A stretch of 64,000 bases of DNA from Spinacia oleracea (Eukaryota > Streptophyta > Magnoliopsida > Caryophyllales > Amaranthaceae), in the NCBI RefSeq assembly GCF_020520425.1, contig NC_079488.1, forward strand, positions 10,579,747 through 10,643,746, given 5' to 3'. The stretch's first letter is position 1. Each line of letters begins with the position of its first letter. The position numbers and the translations under genes are program-made. Of the stretch, positions 1 to 12,049 are shown piece by piece. The notes under the pieces were generated by a model that searched no databases, was not told the DNA's origin, and worked only from the letters and a program-made list of their open reading frames with translations.

Positions 1-1382
1 CAATCATGCAATTTAAACAAGTCATTAGCATTTTATTCGAATTATGTGTTCCGACAGGTGTGAATAAAATGATTCCAAGACCCTAAAACCATTGAAGAAT
101 TAAGCACAGTTTGTCGACTCAATTCTAAAACATTTTAGGTAAGCAAAAGCCTTTTGCTAATAGTCTAGAAACTACTCTTGGTTGATAGGTACGTCTAAGA
201 ACTTATTAGGTAAACCTATCGATTTTGCCACGACGTAAAAGGACTCCTTACTTATATCGTTGAGTTTCACCAAAACTAACGTGTACTCATAGTTATTTGT
301 GTACCTTGCCCCTTTAGGACCAATAAGTAACACCTCGCTGAGCGAAAACTATTACTAGATTGATGTAAAGGATATCCAAGCAAGTGTATATTTTGGCATG
401 GCACCTTTTAACTCAATTTTTTAGTTTGGAACTTAAGGCTCTTACTATGTTGGTTAGATTTTAAGTGAACTAAAATCCTTAATCATGCAACATAATCAAG
501 CTTTGATCTCATGCATTTTAAGACATATTTAAAAGCAATAAATAACTTAAAACATGCATAAGATAAATGTGATCTAGTATGGCCCGACTTCATCTTGAAG
601 CTTTAACTTCAAAGTCCGTCTTGAAAATCTCCGTGGGAGGCACCATTTTCTTCAAATAGGATAAGCTATAATTAAAACTAATTACAACTATTTGATGGTA
701 CGCAGACCATATTTGAATTGAAAAACAACTTTGGTACTTTAGACCAATTACATTCAAATTAATGGTTCGCAGACCATATTTTCTATCCTATTTGGGCCAT
801 ACTAGTCACTTCATAACCTGCAAAACAGTACATATACAATATATACCATTCACCCATTCATTATCATGAATGGCCCACATAGCTGGTTAGTAAAACACAT
901 TATGCATCACATAAACATTTGCAGCAATTAATCAAGGGCACCAATAATCTACAAATTATTCAGTCCTTATTAATTCCAATCAAGTTGTTTTAACCTTAAG
1001 GATTTGTAGACCTAATCAAGAGTTTATGACTAAAAAAGGCTCCCACTTAAACCAATAAATTCATATGCTTTACTAATTTTAAACATAAAAATGTATTTCT
1101 AGTCTAACCGGAAACATACAAATTTAATTAAAATTTAAAGCTCATATAAATTTATAATTGAATCCATAAATTTAATTTAATTTCAGTCGTATTTAAATTA
1201 ATTCATGATTTTAATTTTAGTAAAATAATTAGAATAAATAAAATTTATTATAATTACAATATTCAAAATTAAAATCCAAGAAAATAATTTAAATTATTAA
1301 TTTTAAAATTAAATAAAATTACGTAAACTGAAAATTTCAAATTAAAATTTCAAAACGATCTAATCGCAACGCAACAATTCCA

Positions 1383-2010
1383 CGCAACGCACGCCCATGG
1401 GCCACACGCACACAGCCATCGCTGGCCATGTGCGCGCAGCCCATGCGCTGCGTCGCATCGCTGCTGCTCCCCATCGCAAGGCATCAATCGAACACGCGAG
1501 CCAGTGCTCGCTGCGCGCGCCAGCGGTCGATGCACGCGAGCCATCGCTCGCTGCGCGCCCCAGTGCTCGATTCATGCGAGCCATCGCTCGCTGCGCTCGC
1601 TTGCCAGCGCTCGATCCATGCGAGCCATCGCTCGCTGCGCGCCTGCCTTTCTCGCACGTGAGCTTGCGCTCATCGCACGAGGTAGCGGCACGCGAGCTGG
1701 CGCTCGCTGCGCGCGAGCGATCGACGCTGGGCGTAGCGCTCGTGGCACGCGAGCTTGCGCTCGCTGCTCGCGAGGCTCCGCACGCTTGCGCGAGGCAGTG
1801 CGCGCTGTGGCGCAGCTCGCTTGCTGCCCACACGCGACTGCTCGTGCCTTGCTTTCGCCCTTGCCCATGCGCCCATAGCACACAGCCCACGACACAAGGC
1901 AGGGCTGCTGCCTTGTGCTCGTGCACCGTGGCCTTGCTCATTGCATTCGTGCCGCATGGGCGACGAGCTCCCTTGCCCGTCGTCACATGCCCGCACTATA
2001 TAACACCCCT
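1383..2010 (-). repeat. GC-rich tandem/hairpin array in family A leader
   Basis: A sharply bounded GC-rich block inside AT-rich leader, built of degenerate units around GCGAGCGATGGCTCGC, which is itself a hairpin (GCGAGC/GCTCGC). Long open frames occur in several frames on both strands because the array holds few stop codons; I do not regard them as genes. Equivalent blocks lie at about 47040-47740 and 61790-62440. Confidence 0.8.
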
Positions 2011-2776
2011 TAAGGGTAACACGTAGCGTCCATTGCTTTGTGCGTGCAAGTTATATGAGCGAATCGCATAAATTTAAAAATTTATATTTAAAATTAATGA
2101 CAAATTAATAAATAATATTAATTTCATAATTTTAGGGCGAAAAATCGAAAATTTATTATTCAATTGATTTTTGATTAACATGGATTCAAGTTTAGGTCAT
2201 CAAAATTTAAAATTTAACACAAATTTACAATTTTTATGGTGGTTTTTAATCATAGGTATCTAATTAAATTATTAATTAATTATGAAAATCAAATTAATTC
2301 TAAATTATTCCAATTTTCAACAAATTAATCATAATTACAAATTAGATTGCATAATTAATAAGGCTAGGCATTCAAACTTGTTAGACATATACAGTAGGTC
2401 AATCAAAAATTCAAGATTTATCAACAAGAATCGCAAATATTTAATTTAACATCTTAAATTTACGAAATTTTGCATTCGAAAAACTAAAACCTCCGAAAAG
2501 TCATAGTTAGGCTTGGAATTTGAGAATTCTGGGTTCGGCAGAAAAATATTCTTTTTGTCAAAATTTTAGAATGCCTTTTACATGCGGAATTGACACAAAA
2601 ATCACTCGATTTGGATGAGTAACGAAGAAACTGCCGAAAAACTGCGTACGTATAATTAAATAAACGCAATTTGCAATTAATTAACAATTACAAAAATTAA
2701 TCACCCCTTTTAATTCTTGCAAATTTGTAATATTTAACCATGTTCATGCAATTTAGATTATGAAAATAATAAGAGG

Positions 2777-2788
2777 CTCGTGATACCA
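2777..2788 (-). other. Primer binding site (tRNA-iMet type)
   Basis: On the minus strand the sequence TGGTATCACGAG begins one base after the LTR. It matches the standard plant initiator-Met primer site TGGTATCAGAGC with a small change. Confidence 0.75.
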
Positions 2789-2789
2789 C

Positions 2790-4184
2790 TGTTAGGTTAT
2801 GATTCATATGACAATTCATAAATCATGCGGAAAAACCATTAAGCCAGGAAAACATATTATTTACACATAATCATTTAGCATAGTTTAGATGCATACTCTT
2901 TGTTGCGTGCCTTCCCTAGCTGCGCCCGAACCGAACAAGAACAAGTCTTTAGGACTCCAAGTGTCGTCCCTCCGTAGATAGTCCACAGCACGTCCGGATC
3001 CGCCTTAAGATTGACCAACTAGAATCGCCCTTAAGGTACTTAGAATTTTCGGCACTTTATAGGCAATTGTATGACTGAATTTTGCTCTCAAAAACTCACT
3101 TTGAATAGTTGAATGCTCGATGTAAATATGTGACCCTAGGCACCTATTTATAGAGTTATGGAAAAGGATTTGGAATCCTATTAGGATACTAATTTATTTA
3201 ATTATAATCCTACTAGGACTCTAATTAAATAAACTAAATCTTTTAGGATTAGATTTAATCATATGACAAATCCCGGTAGCTTTAGGATTCGAGTAGCACA
3301 CAAACACACACGCACGCAAAGCAGCCCACGAGGGGCGCCATGCGCGCGCGCGCAGCCCTCGAGCTCGCAGCCCACTGCCGCAAGCCCACACGCTGCCGTA
3401 GCCTTAGCGCGCGCTGGGCCTGCCTTGCGGTGGGCCTGGCGCAGCCTTGGCTGGTGCGTTTGTGGCGCGCTGGTATGCTGGGCGATGGCCCGGCTTCGTG
3501 CTGGGCCTTCGTCTGGCAGGCCTCGTCCGATGCTAATTCGTACGATACGCTTCCGATTAATTTCCCGATTCTGGAATTCATTTCCGATACGAACAATATT
3601 CAATATTTCCGATTCCGAAATCAATTTCCGTTTCGAACAAATATTTAATATTTCCGTTTCCGGAATTATTTTCCGATTCCGATAATATTTCCGATTCTGA
3701 CAATATTTCCGTTTCCGGCAATATTTCCGATTCCGGCAATATTTCCATTTCCGATAATATTTTCCGATACGTACCATGTTTCCGTTTCCGGCAACATCTA
3801 CGACTTGGATAATATTTATATTTCCGATACGATCCATATTTCCGTTTCCGGCAATATCATCGTTTCCGGAGTATTCATTTCTTGCCTGTGACGATCTCAG
3901 CTCCCACTGAAACCAAGATCCGTCGATTCCGAATATCCATAGATGGAGTATTTAATGCCATTAAATACTTGATCCGTTTACGTACTATTTGTGTGACCCT
4001 ACGGGTTCAGTCAAGAGTAAGCTGTGGATTAATATCATTAATTCCACTTGAACTGAAGCGGCCTCTAGCTAGGCATTCAGCTCACTTGATCTCACTGAAT
4101 TATTAACTTGTTAATTAATACTGAACCGCATTTATTAGACTTAACATTGAATGCATACTTGGACCAAGGGCATTATTTCCTTCA
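2790..4184 (-). repeat. Family A 5' LTR, minus orientation
   Basis: 1395 bp. Read on the minus strand it begins TGAAGGAAATAATGCCC and ends CTAACA. It has the same parts as the other family A LTRs: an 18-bp GGAAATATT-containing minisatellite (about 3540-3880), a GC-rich block (about 3300-3530) and a TATAAATA promoter box (about 3145-3155 on this strand). Confidence 0.92.
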
Positions 4185-7075
4185 AAGACAACTTCATTGC
4201 CCGAAAATCTCTTCTGTAGAGTCAGGAAGATTATATGCTCCAATAACAAATGAAGAGATTAGGGAGGCGATGTTTGCAATTGGGAAGGACAAGTCCCCAG
4301 GACCAGATGGAATGATTGCTGAATTTTTCCATCAGTTTTGGGGCAAAGTGGGGGATAAAGTGATTGAAGGAGTGAGAAGTTTTTTTTTAACAGGACTAAT
4401 CTTAAAAGAATGGAACCAAGCGTTGTTGATTATGATCCCGAAAGTTGCTACTCTAGAGGTAGCTTCGCACTTTCGACCGATCGGATTATGTAATACGATT
4501 TATAAATGTGTTTCTAAGTGCATGGTCAAAAGGCTGAAGAATGTCCTCCCCACTCTGATTTCGGATTACCAACATGCCTTCATTCCAGGTCGAAATATAG
4601 AAGACAACATTTTGCTTAGCCATGAACTGTTAAATTCGATTAACACCAATAAAAGGAGAGAGATGGCTGTTCTTAAACTGGACATGTCAAAGGCGTATGA
4701 TAGGGTAAATTGGCTGTTTCTGTTGAAGGTGTTAAAGAATTATGGGTTTTCGGATTGGTGGGTAGGTCTGATTTCGGAATGTGTCACAACGGTTTAATAT
4801 AAAGTTCTTATTAATGGAAGAGCTTCAAAGGGATTTAAACCTAAATGCGGTCTTCGACAAGGAGACCCTCTCTCCCCTTATCTTTTCCTGTTTTGCATGG
4901 ATATTCTCTCTCGTATGCTTCTGTTGGGAGAAAGCATTGGGCTTTTCAAAGGGATAAAAGTATGTAGGCGGGCTCCGTCGATAAATCATCTGTTCTTTGC
5001 ATACGATGCCAAGTTGTTTTTTAGAGCAAATGAGGATTCGTGCGTTAATCTAATGAAAATAATCCATGATTTTGGGAAAATTTTGGGTCAGCGTTTGAAT
5101 GAGAGGAAATCCTATGTTAAATTTTCGACTCATATGAAGGAGGAGCAAAAGAGGAAACTTAGGAATGTATTAGCAATTGCGGAGGTGGGAAAGTTAGGAG
5201 GCCATTTAGGAGCACCAATTGACCTAGGAAGAAGGAAGAAGGTAGAATTTCAGTTTCTCATTGATAAAATCCAAAACAGGATACTATCTTGGTCTTCCCT
5301 ACATCTTTCACAAGCAACAAATGTTATTCTTATTCAATCGATTCTTCTTAGTGTTTCTTCTCATGTAATGAGATGTTTTAAAGTCCCTGCAGCAGTGACA
5401 AATAAAATAGACTCTCTTGTTACGAAATTCCTATGGGCAGGTAAGGGTGAGAAAGGAGTGCACTGGGTAGGACGCGGAATTGTTCAACGGCCAAAGAAGG
5501 AGGGTGGTTTGGGTGTTAGGGCGGCAGGTTTGTTAAATGATGCGATGTTATTTAAACAAGTACAACGGTTGATTAATAATCCGCAATTGTTAGCAACTAG
5601 GGTAATTACTAGTTTTGAAGGGGAATAATATTTTGGGTAGTAAAGAAGGGAAGAGGGTGGGAGTCTCATGGGGAAGAAGGGGGCTGTATCAGACTCATGG
5701 TAAATTCAAGGAAGGGTTGGCATGGAAAATAGGCAAGGGAACTAAAGTTTTAGCTTCTAGTATGGCTTGGGTGGGAGGCAAAGTACCTGAGGTTCGTTCG
5801 AATCAACTGATAGGTCCTTCTTCTAAATGGCGGGTGAGTGAATTTATTGAGAGTGAGTCCTCTTCATGGAAGCCAGAGTTGATTAGACAAAGGTTTGTTT
5901 GGAAAGATGCTTGTTCCATCTTGGCCATGGAAACTCCGAAGGGGGAGGTGGAGGATTTTAGATATTGGAAATACACCAAATCAGGTAGATTCTCGATAAG
6001 CTCAGGATATGAGTTTTTGTACAATAAAGTTTCGGAGGATACACAATATTTAGATGATCATGATTTGCGAGTTCTTCGTTTGGTATGGAGGATGAACATT
6101 TTGCCCAAATGGAGGTATTTTGTGTGGAAAGTGTTTTATGATGGCCTGGCGGTAAGGGTCAATTTGGCAAGTAGGGGCATGAATTGTGAGATAATTTGTA
6201 GCTATTGTGGCTCACGAGAGAAGGACTTACATCATGTTTTGAGGTTTTGCTCGGTGGCATACTTGAGTTGGATGTGTAGTCCGCTGCGAGTTGACCCTTT
6301 AAAAAATGAAGCGTGGCCATTAAAAGAATGGGTACGTAGCTATATCCTGCTCTATCATAGCGAGGATGGATGGAATGGGGGATGTGTCGAAAGCTTTATT
6401 GCATTGCTTTGGAGTCTGTGGAAAATGAGGAATTCAAGAATCTTTAGAGGAGAGGGGGGACACCCTGGTGCGGTTTTGAATGCAATGCATGGACATCTAC
6501 AGGAAGTGAGTACCTTTAGAGCGCGGAATGAGAAGACATCTATTGATGGACCAAAGGAGCCCCCGGGTTACAATATGGTTCATATTGGGCGAGAAAAGGA
6601 GTTCCATAACAACTTTGTTGTCCAAGTGGATGGTTCTTGGGACAAGAAGTCTGGAAAGGCAGGTTGGGGAATGATTGTCACTACTAGCTGCTTGTTAGAA
6701 GGGGAGGAGTCGGCAGGTCAACATGGCCGAGCAGTTTCTTCAGATCACGCAGAAGCGAAAGCTTGTCTTCTAGCCCTAACTTGGGCCGCAGATAGGCGGA
6801 TTGACCAAATTCGAATTAATACGGACTCGGCTGCTCTGGTTTCGTATCTTCGTAAGGAAAAGGTAAGTGATATTTCGATATTGGGTACGATTGGAGAAAT
6901 CAAAACCTTGGGATCCACCTTCCGTCAATGCACAATTCTAAAGGTTCCAAGGGACGAAGTGCTGACTGCTCACAATTTGGCCAATTCTTGTAGGAATTTT
7001 GGATTTTCTGTTTTTTAATGTTGTTTGTTTTGTTTTGTAGCTATTGTCAAAAAAATAAAAAAAAATAAAAAAATT
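4185..7075 (+). pseudogene. LINE retrotransposon ORF2 remnant (reverse transcriptase, zinc-binding, RNase H)
   Basis: This is the 3' two-thirds of a plant L1-type LINE ORF2. Reverse transcriptase motifs run in order: SPGPDG, FRPIGLCN, LDMSKAYDRV (the catalytic Asp block), GLRQGDPLSP, then FAYDA where FADD is expected. A C-terminal zinc-binding reverse-transcriptase region follows (CSYCGSREKDLHH near 6200) and then an RNase H domain (VDGSW near 6630, HAEAKA, NTDSAALV). The frame is broken by a TAA at 4795-4797 and a frameshift near 5615-5628, so the copy is dead. An A-rich tail (about 7046-7075) marks the 3' end. The 5' part is cut off by the family A LTR that ends at 4184. The Asp-to-Tyr change in the FADD box would itself remove polymerase activity. 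Confidence 0.9.
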
Positions 7076-8006
7076 TATGGTCAAGTCAACTTATGGAATC
7101 CTTAAAAAATGTTGGTATTATGAGATAGAATATTTTTCATAATTTTTTGAAGGAATTAGGAATTAGAGTTGACTTTTACATGGCTTTGTTTAAGTTTAAT
7201 TTATTTTTATTCGGTCAAATCGTGTACTCTCCAATTCTCAATTTTGATTTAGTTTGCTGCTGGTTCAAGCATCTGGATATTATGACAATATAATTTCATA
7301 ATTTGTTTTCAACTTTCAAACAACATTATTTAGATTTGTTAACTTTTGTTCAAAGAATCAAAGATGATAATTTGTTATTATCCCCTTCTAATTCTAGCTG
7401 ACACAATCGTTATTGATAGGTTAATATATGGCTTACGTACGTTAAAGTACAGGTTTAAAATTAAGAACAAAAGTCATAAACTTCTCAATAAACTAGCTAA
7501 TTAGTCATTTTGATCTTATATCTCTAATTTATAAGCCGACTCATAAGCAGTTTAGCGTCACCATGAAATGTCAGAATGATCATTATTGACTTATTATTTA
7601 AATTGCTAAAAGAATGGTAAATAGTCTCAAAGAAAAGGGTTGAGGATAACGTAATTATCCAACCTGATAGAATGTCAGAAACCTACGAATTATATGATAT
7701 CTAGTTTGTAAATAATACATCTCAGATATCACATAACTATACCACATATGCTATTCTATCATCTAGGAGGTCAAGTCCTCAACAGAAAGTTTTAAATAAG
7801 AAATTAGTATGAACAAATGACACAAATGTACCCGGCCCGGATCAATTCAATTCAATTCACAACTATATCTCTAATATAAACGTACAACGTAACAAGTCGG
7901 TCAAAATTTAGTATTACAACCATAATTGATTACCTTACATGGGAGCAAAACTCAACAAAATTGAAAATTTACAACCATAGTTTTTTTTGGAAAGAACTCA
8001 TCTCAA
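7076..8006. other. AT-rich intergenic stretch
   Basis: No gene, RNA gene or bounded transposon could be supported here. It lies between the LINE tail and a small Helitron. Confidence 0.6.
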
Positions 8007-8341
8007 TCTATACCTAGTATTTAAAAAGGAAGACCATAGATTATTAGATGACATGTGTCATCCCCATCTTTCATCTATTAATTTGTTATTTTTTATATTT
8101 TATATTTTTTTCATTTTGTTATTTGTTATACAGAGTATTTTACAGTTTCAACACCTCTTCCACTTCATCTTCCTCATCAATTCACCATTTAATTCATATT
8201 TTTTTCAACTTTTAAATTCCAGCTTTATACAAATCATATATTCCCACTAAAATCACAAACTCTCAACAAAATTAGCACTTTAAAATATTGTGTATCAAAT
8301 ACTATATAATTGCCCGTTCATTGAACGGGCTCAGAAGCTAG
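8007..8341 (+). mobile_element. Short non-autonomous Helitron
   Basis: Starts TCTATACCTAGTATTTAAAA and ends CTAG. Just upstream of the end is the hairpin GCCCGTTCATTGAACGGGC. The flanking bases are A (8006) and T (8342), as expected for Helitron insertion between A and T. 335 bp with no coding capacity. Confidence 0.82.
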
Positions 8342-8849
8342 TTCATATAAACAAGCAAGGGCATCAACATGCGAGGTTGAAATAGTCATTCCAATTGCTT
8401 GTAGCGCTTCTCATAGCAAAATCCAACTGATCTATAATTGAATAGAGGGCCCGACCACTCCAAACCTGGTTTACGACACCTCTTCTTCGGAGCTGTCTAA
8501 CCTTCATATGTCTGCCAATATTAACACGCAGAAAACCAGAAAGATATGCTTGCTTTGGAAAAAGCGAACTTGGTGAATCCGAATCCCTTAAATAAACCTA
8601 AAATTGATGGATAGCGACCAACATATGAGAAAAATCTTTCCTACATTATCCATTTGAGCAAGAAAACAATATTGTTCCCTGTAATCCAAAGGCTCCATAA
8701 GATTGCTGTAAAATAAGTGTAACTATATTTTTTGTCATTTTTAACTAACTATAAGTCTATAAGGAACAACAAATTTTTATTTCATATAGTGGCTTAAAAA
8801 AAGGCTAGTCAAATGGTGTATTCAGAGTTCCACGCTCTTTCCACTCATT
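8342..8849. other. GLP1 upstream region with an unrecognised coding-like remnant on the minus strand
   Basis: On the minus strand an open stretch of about 76 codons (roughly 8600 down to 8370) reads like real protein (for example QVWSGRALYSIIDQLDF, then RSATSNWNDYF). A second short open stretch lies nearby in another frame. I do not recognise the family. It may be a captured or decayed gene fragment. The part nearest 8849 is probably GLP1 promoter. Confidence 0.3.
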
Positions 8850-8858
8850 TATATAAAG
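8850..8858 (+). promoter_or_regulatory. TATA box of GLP1
   Basis: TATATAAAG lies about 100 bp before the GLP1 start codon. GLP2 has the same box in a similar context (TATATAAAGGAA followed by an ACAAAT/CCAAAT stretch), which supports a conserved core promoter. Confidence 0.7.
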
Positions 8859-8954
8859 GAACACAAATCCTACAAAAAATACCAACAAACCAAAACATCA
8901 AAAATATTCATCAACTCATACAAACAACCCTTTCAAAAATATTTCAAGTTAGTT

Positions 8955-9587
8955 ATGGAATTCCCAAAAATAATATTCTTTTTATCTCTCCTTGTTTCCC
9001 TCTCATCCGCCACAAGTGTCGTTGACTTTTGTGTGGCGGATTTGAGATATCCCGGTACACCAGCAGGATATCCGTGTAGAAATCCTGCTAACCTAACAGC
9101 CGATGACTTTGTTTACTCTGGTCTTGCTGTTGAAGGCAACACATCAAACATCTTCAGTGTTGCTATAACTGGAGCGTTTGATGTCACGTTCCCAGCTCTA
9201 AACGGCCTAGGACTTTCCATTGTGAGGTTAGATATCGGAGTAAATGGAGTTGTACCGATCCACTCACATAGGGTATCAGAGGTTATACTGATGATTGAAG
9301 GGACAATAATCGCGGGGTTTATAGGCTCAGATAACACTGCTTACTATAGAACATTAACTCGAGGGGATATCATGATTTTTCCTGCATCGTTACTTCACTT
9401 CCAAGTTAATATAGGTGAGGCACCCGCTCTAGCGTTCGTTAGCTTAAATAGCCCTAATCCCGGATTCCAAACCTTTTCCACTTCTATAGCTGCAAATAAT
9501 CTACCAACTGAAATAATTCGAAGGATCACTTTGATTGACGCGGCACAAGTGCGGAGGTTGAAGACCATCTTTAGTGGAACTAATTAA
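8955..9587 (+). CDS. Germin-like protein (cupin), copy 1
   Basis: A 210-residue secreted single-cupin protein of the germin-like family, closest in overall sequence to the auxin-binding-protein-19/20 group as I know it. It has a hydrophobic signal peptide (residues 1 to about 20). Cys26 and Cys41 are the expected disulphide pair. Glycosylation sites are NLT (46-48) and NTS (62-64). Germin box 1 is PIHSHRVSEVILMIEG (101-116), with presumed metal ligands His103, His105 and Glu109. Box 2 is GDIMIFPASLLHFQVN (137-152), with His148. The C terminus is SGTN. Length fits the family and there is no intron. Family members are apoplastic; some are manganese superoxide dismutases or oxalate oxidases, but activity cannot be assigned here. 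Oddity: only three residues separate His105 from Glu109, where germins normally have four. The start is chosen because the signal peptide begins there, about 100 bp after the TATA box. Confidence 0.96.
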   Translation: MEFPKIIFFLSLLVSLSSATSVVDFCVADLRYPGTPAGYPCRNPANLTADDFVYSGLAVEGNTSNIFSVAITGAFDVTFPALNGLGLSIVRLDIGVNGVVPIHSHRVSEVILMIEGTIIAGFIGSDNTAYYRTLTRGDIMIFPASLLHFQVNIGEAPALAFVSLNSPNPGFQTFSTSIAANNLPTEIIRRITLIDAAQVRRLKTIFSGTN

Positions 9588-9630
9588 TAAGATTATTTGA
9601 ATGTCATTAATTTGGATTTGTGTGTTACCA

Positions 9631-9636
9631 AATAAA
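9631..9636 (+). terminator. Probable polyadenylation signal of GLP1
   Basis: AATAAA lies about 45 bp after the stop codon. The surrounding 3' UTR words (TTGAATGTCA, TGTGTTACC) recur after GLP2, consistent with homologous UTRs. Confidence 0.5.
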
Positions 9637-9842
9637 ATAGTACAATTTGTATATACTTCATTACTTCTTATGTTTTTAGTGTGCCTTTGAATAATATATG
9701 CATGATATCATGCATATGTACTTTACTTGTAAAGTTGTAACTCATATATCTTTAAACCTCGTCAATGAAAGAATTTGTATTGCTTTGTGTGGAACATTGT
9801 TAATTTGTTAACATAAAAAAAACGCTTAAACTAGAAAATATA

Positions 9843-11770
9843 ATCTCTTTTATTGTTCTTATTCCAAAAATTGACTCTCCGGAGCTTGCTTCACAATGCC
9901 GCCCTATTGGCCTATGTAATGTAGCTTACAATATTATTACGGAGGTAATCATCAACCGCATCAAGCCTATCCTTCGAATTCTTATCTCGAATACACAGGC
10001 AAGCTTTGTGCGCGGGAGACAAATCACCGAAAACATTGTGATAGTTTAAGAGGTGTTCCACACAATGAGAAAATTGATTTTGAGAAGGCTTATGACCGAC
10101 TCCGTTGGACTTTCATTCGAGACACCTTATTGCAAATGAATTTGCCTCTACTGCTTATCAATGTGATTTTGCAATGCATATCCTCTGCCTCGATGCAAGT
10201 TCTTTGGAACGGAGAACCAACACAAAGCTTCAATCTCAGTAGGGGAATCCGCCAAGGCGATCCCTTGTCTCCCTACGTACTTATTTGTGATTTGTATGGA
10301 GTGCGACAATAGAGGATGTTATTGTGAAGGGAGATGGAAGCCAATAAGGGCAAGCAGAGATGGTCCATTACTCTCTTACCTGTTCTTTGCAGACGACATA
10401 ATCTTATTTGCAGAAGCAAGCTTGGACCAACTCATTCGTACGTTGTCCCGACTCTCTATGGTTTAGGGTCATGAGATACAAATATTGTAAAGGGAGATGC
10501 GATGTGGATATGTTTGAACCTAGAGCAGGTATGTCAAATGTGTGGGCTAGCATTACAATTTACAACGAATGCTAAATTCCTAAGCGAAAGTATACATTCA
10601 GTAGTAGGCAATGGAGCAACTACCTTGTTTTAGGATCATCGTTGGTGCGACGGTTAGTGAAATGTGGTAGGATACCATAGGCTGGAAATTTGATACGTTG
10701 GCACACTACTTGCCAAAATATGCACTGAAACAAATTCAGTCATATGAGCTAAAGGATGATGCTGATGTTGGTGATTCACTTTACTATAGAGATGCCTCCA
10801 AGGGAAAGTTCACAATCAAGTCAACTCCACTGAAAATGATGAGTTAGATTATGAATATTATTTGGGACACATTATGGCACGCACCAGTCCAACAACGGAT
10901 CCTGACTTTTATTTGGCTAGCCTCCCACGACAAACTAATGGGAAATGCTAATCGATTCAAACATAACATGACTGATAATTAGGGGTGTTCATAAAAAATC
11001 GTAACCGCGTACCGTACCGAAAACCGAAAAAACCGACCTAAATGGGCGGTAAACCGAACCGAAAAAATAATATAAACGGTTACGGTAACCGAACCGGCAA
11101 AATTAACGGTTAAACGGGTCGGTTACGGTTACAATTTTTGACAAAACGGTTAATCGAATAAACCGAAACTTATTTTTTCAAAAAAATTATTCAATTTGAT
11201 TTAGTTGAAGGTGACAAAATCACAAAATTATAGGTGAAGTATTTTAGTAAAAAAATGTTTGTTTGTGCACAACTAGCCCAATTAGTGTACTTACTTCTTA
11301 GGCTCTTAGCCCATTAGTCCGTTCTTGAAACAATAAGTACGTTACTTCGTAATTTTGTTTGAATTTGATGAAATTGTGTAATTTTAGACGTTGTTTAGAC
11401 TTATTTTTCTTTGACTTGATCTTCTATTACAAATTGTTGTTTTTTGTAAAAAAAAATAATACGATAAATGTGATCCAAAATAAAAATAAATAATTTAATA
11501 GCGGTTTATGGTTAACCGGGTAACCGTACCGAAACCGCGGTTAACCGTTTAAACGGTAACCGGTTTAAACGGTACGGTTACGGTTCATGAAAATGCCGAA
11601 CCGAAATTTTCGGTTACCGAACCGAATCCAATTTCGGGACGGTTAACCACCCATGAACACCCCTACTGATAATCCCCCCTTAATTTGTGTCGGTTTGTGG
11701 TGTTTTACTTATGTACTTTTTATCAATTGAAGCTAGGCTTCCTCCTCTGAATCACAAAAAAGAAAAACAA
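9843..11770 (+). pseudogene. Decayed LINE remnant (reverse transcriptase), interrupted by a hAT element
   Basis: Translated pieces show LINE reverse transcriptase order: IPKIDSPE, CRPIGLCNVAYN, QASFVRGRQITENIV, DFEKAYDRL, GIRQGDPLSPY (about 10235-10275) and LFFADDIILFAEAS (about 10382-10420), with intact FADD. Later HDKLMGNANRFKHNM matches the zinc-binding reverse-transcriptase region of plant LINEs and continues across the hAT insertion. A short A-rich tail (about 11750-11770) closes it. Many stops and frameshifts; both ends are ragged. It differs clearly in sequence from the LINE at 4185-7075. Confidence 0.82.
10980..11665. mobile_element. Non-autonomous hAT element with ACCG-rich termini
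   Basis: Terminal inverted repeats TAGGGGTGTTCAT and ATGAACACCCCTA are flanked by a perfect 8-bp target duplication CTGATAAT (10972-10979 and 11666-11673). TIR form and 8-bp duplication are diagnostic of hAT. The ends are filled with ACCGAACCG/GGTTAACCG-type words and the middle is AT-rich. No transposase. It splits the LINE remnant. Confidence 0.9.
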
Positions 11771-11773
11771 TTC

Positions 11774-11851
11774 CTAAAACCCCCTATTTCTAAGAAATGA
11801 ACCCCCAAAAAAAATAAGTTCTTAAAACCCCCTATTTCTAAGAAATGAACC
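11774..11851. repeat. Direct repeat, two units of about 30 bp
   Basis: Units at 11774-11803 and 11821-11851 share AAAACCCCCTATTTCTAAGA and the GAAATGAACC that follows, separated by an A-rich linker. Nothing else is recognisable between 11852 and 12049. Confidence 0.75.
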
Positions 11852-12049
11852 ATTTACTTCTATTAAGAAACCAAGAGGATCCTGGTTCATCCCTTTGTCG
11901 ATATATTTTGGGTTGGCGGCCCAATTTTCTTAATCAATCTTTTTATTCTTTATGCTTCACTCAACTCATATGAGCCATGTCCATACATTTGGACCATACC
12001 GGCCTAGAAATATCTACAAATTCTTGCTGATATGATACCATAGTTTCTA

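Larger units (their letters stand above)
1..4184 (-). mobile_element. Ty1/copia element, family A copy 1 (5' LTR and leader only)
   Basis: Read on the minus strand, this is an LTR (4184 to 2790), a tRNA-iMet primer site and about 2.8 kb of untranslated leader running to base 1. The gag-pol body must lie left of the window. The same leader occurs on the plus strand at 46269-49185 and 61218-64000, which fixes the identity. The element inserted into the LINE that starts at 4185. Its left target duplication is not visible, so the site cannot be checked here. Confidence 0.9.

Noticed and set aside
1397..2026. Long overlapping open frames on both strands (also 47046-47792 and 61779-62458)
   Set aside because: They lie in GC-rich repeat arrays of the family A leader, occur in several frames at once, and encode Ala/Arg/Ser-rich repeats that differ between copies.
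3259..3837. Arg/Lys/Tyr-rich open frames such as NRKYCRKRKYC in family A LTRs
   Set aside because: Direct translation of the 18-bp LTR minisatellite; present in solo LTRs and with no start context.
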